Source: Ruegeria haliotis
GTDB lineage: Bacteria; Pseudomonadota; Alphaproteobacteria; Rhodobacterales; Rhodobacteraceae
Reading direction: 5' to 3'
Length of the DNA stretch: 64,000 nucleotides
Assembly: GCF_013377785.1 (NCBI RefSeq)
Contig: NZ_JABXWT010000002.1
Coordinates: 331,515 to 395,514, forward strand
In this document: in pieces, positions 62,686-64,000 of the stretch
Layout: each line of letters begins with the position of its first letter
Position numbering within the stretch: the stretch's first letter is position 1
Notes under the pieces: model-generated
What the model was told of the DNA's origin: nothing
The model's database searches: none
Seen by the model: only the letters and a program-made list of their open reading frames with translations
Translations under genes and position numbers: made by a program

Positions 62686-63990
62686 ATGGATCACACGGAA
62701 ACACCAAAGAAACCCGATACGGTTGAAAACCGAAACTACCAGTTGATTTTCTGGTCAGGTGCGCTGCAGACCATCGGTGGCCAATTGGTCAATCCGCGCC
62801 TTGTCCTGCCATTTCTGTATCTGGCCCTGGGTGCGCCGACCATCATCGCCGGTCTCTTGCTGCCCTTTGTGACCGGCGCGCGCCTGATCGCCGAAATCTT
62901 TGTCTCGCCTTTCATCAACCGGGTGACACGCGCCAAACTGGCTGTCTATGTGCCAAATATTCTGACCGGAGCCGTGCTGGCCATTCTTGCCCTATTCGCG
63001 ACCGACCTGTCCCAGACAATGGTCGTTCTGCTCTTCCTGATCACCGCGATTGTCATGGGCTTGTGTCAGGGCGTCACCAGCCTAGGCACCAGCCAGATCT
63101 ACGGCACCTCAGTCCCCGAGGGTAAACGAAACCGGATGGTTTTTGCGCAGGCCACCGTATCGGGTGTTCTGGCCATCCTCGTCGTTTGGGCCACAAAAGA
63201 CCTTCTGGTGTCCGAGAAACCCATGCAACGCCATATTGTGGTGATGTGGTGCGGTGTGATCGCGATGTTCGCCGCAGGCCTCAGCTTTGCCGGAGTGCGC
63301 CTGTTCGAGGATGAGCAACCCGCCGCCCCCGAACCCACCAAGAAACCAAAACCTCTGGCCGAATTGGCGACCGGCTTCAAAACCGGCATGGCCTATCCGT
63401 GGTATCGCAAATTTCTGCTCGCGCGGCTGCTCTTTGTCTCGGTCGAGCTTGCCATGCCGTTCTACACGATCCATGCCGCGACCTATCATGTGGGGACCAA
63501 GCATTCGCTCAGTTACTTTGTGATCGGGGCCAGCGCGGGTGTCGTGATCGGATCGGTTCTCTGGGGTTGGCTCAGCGGGCGCATCTCGGTCAAACCGGTG
63601 ATGTGGCTTGGGTGCCTGATCTCGACACTTTCAGCCGTTTTGGCGCTTGGCTTCACTTTCACGGGCTACGCGCAGAATGTCTGGCTATATGCGGCGGTGA
63701 TCCTGCTGCTGTCGCTGGGCGGCAATGGCGTGATCTATGGCCGCTACCTCTATTTGATCGAGGTGACCAAGAAACAGGAACGCCCTTATCTCGTGGCACT
63801 TGGCGATGTCTGTGCCGGGCTGGTCGGCATCGTTTTTGCAGCAATCCTCGGCGCAGTGGCACATCTGCATGACCCGATCACGCCGATCTTTGTTCTGGCC
63901 GTGCTCAACCTGATCGCAATGCTCTATGCCTTCCGTCTTCCCCCTCCCAATCCCAAAGGTGCGGCACCGGCGCATGAGTCATCCGTTTGA
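62686..63990 (+). CDS. MFS-family transporter
   Basis: Inner-membrane transporter of 434 aa with about twelve helices in two halves split by a charged loop (about 205-225, EDEQPAAPEPTKKPKPLAEL). It has a basic and acidic short N-terminus (MDHTETPKKPDTVENRNYQL), then QTIGGQLVNPRLVLPFLYLA and ALGAPTIIAGLLLPFVTGAR as the first two helices. The family-level R-x-x-x motif after helix 2 is loosely present (INRVTRAKLAVYVP). Substrate unknown. The stop lies 10 bp before the window edge. Confidence 0.86.
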   Translation: MDHTETPKKPDTVENRNYQLIFWSGALQTIGGQLVNPRLVLPFLYLALGAPTIIAGLLLPFVTGARLIAEIFVSPFINRVTRAKLAVYVPNILTGAVLAILALFATDLSQTMVVLLFLITAIVMGLCQGVTSLGTSQIYGTSVPEGKRNRMVFAQATVSGVLAILVVWATKDLLVSEKPMQRHIVVMWCGVIAMFAAGLSFAGVRLFEDEQPAAPEPTKKPKPLAELATGFKTGMAYPWYRKFLLARLLFVSVELAMPFYTIHAATYHVGTKHSLSYFVIGASAGVVIGSVLWGWLSGRISVKPVMWLGCLISTLSAVLALGFTFTGYAQNVWLYAAVILLLSLGGNGVIYGRYLYLIEVTKKQERPYLVALGDVCAGLVGIVFAAILGAVAHLHDPITPIFVLAVLNLIAMLYAFRLPPPNPKGAAPAHESSV

Positions 63991-64000
63991 AGTAAAATGG

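Overview
The window looks like an ordinary, gene-dense stretch of chromosome from a marine alphaproteobacterium of the Rhodobacteraceae, probably the Roseobacter group. The evidence is high GC with GC-rich third codon positions, many ATGA stop/start overlaps, and familiar gene neighbourhoods: alr-mlaEF, radA-cvpA-purF, tatABC, surE-pcm-nlpD, pepA-holC, lptG-lptD-surA-pdxA-ksgA, and prfA-prmC. I cannot name the species. I saw no rRNA, tRNA, CRISPR array, insertion sequence or prophage.

Bases 1-9,300 read mostly rightward. They hold the end of alanine racemase, an MlaE/MlaF lipid-transport pair, a GC-poor small membrane gene, a PqiA-like protein, a membrane coiled-coil protein, RadA, CvpA, a stand-alone DnaJ-type zinc-finger protein (leftward), PurF and a short-chain dehydrogenase. 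Bases 9,300-21,600 read mostly leftward. They hold a DUF815 ATPase, a ClpP-like secreted protein, TatABC, then a rightward WYL-regulator module behind a perfect 12-bp palindrome, then NlpD, Pcm and SurE. These are followed by an iron-type ABC ATPase, an ArsM-like arsenite methyltransferase, an AlkD-like protein, an atypical SDR and a SnoaL-like protein.

Bases 21,700-29,900 hold release factor 3, a coupled pair of unknown protein and glycosyltransferase, a DEAD-box helicase, a DMT exporter, a fatty acid desaturase with a DUF2061 partner, and an XRE regulator. Bases 29,900-34,000 are a carnitine catabolic locus: L-carnitine dehydrogenase fused to a thioesterase, a beta-keto acid cleavage enzyme, a GlxA/CdhR-type activator, a small lipoprotein, and the wreck of an SDR gene that has lost most of its middle.

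Bases 34,000-46,800 hold an aldo/keto reductase, HolC, PepA, the LPS-transport and outer-membrane biogenesis operon, and the prfA-prmC pair. Bases 46,700-64,000 hold agmatinase, an M20 amidohydrolase, MazG, a nucleoside hydrolase, acetyltransferases, enolase, a Fur/Mur regulator, a CDF-family protein with an altered metal site, SelO, a cupin, a second desaturase, two small envelope proteins, AnmK and an MFS transporter.

The most interesting details are fine-scale. They are the palindromic operator candidate at 13,005-13,034, the SDR deletion remnant at 29,912-30,087, and a dispersed gene-end repeat that acts like a terminator. Several enzyme-family members also lack expected catalytic or metal residues. 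I did not find convincing evidence of a large undescribed multi-gene system.
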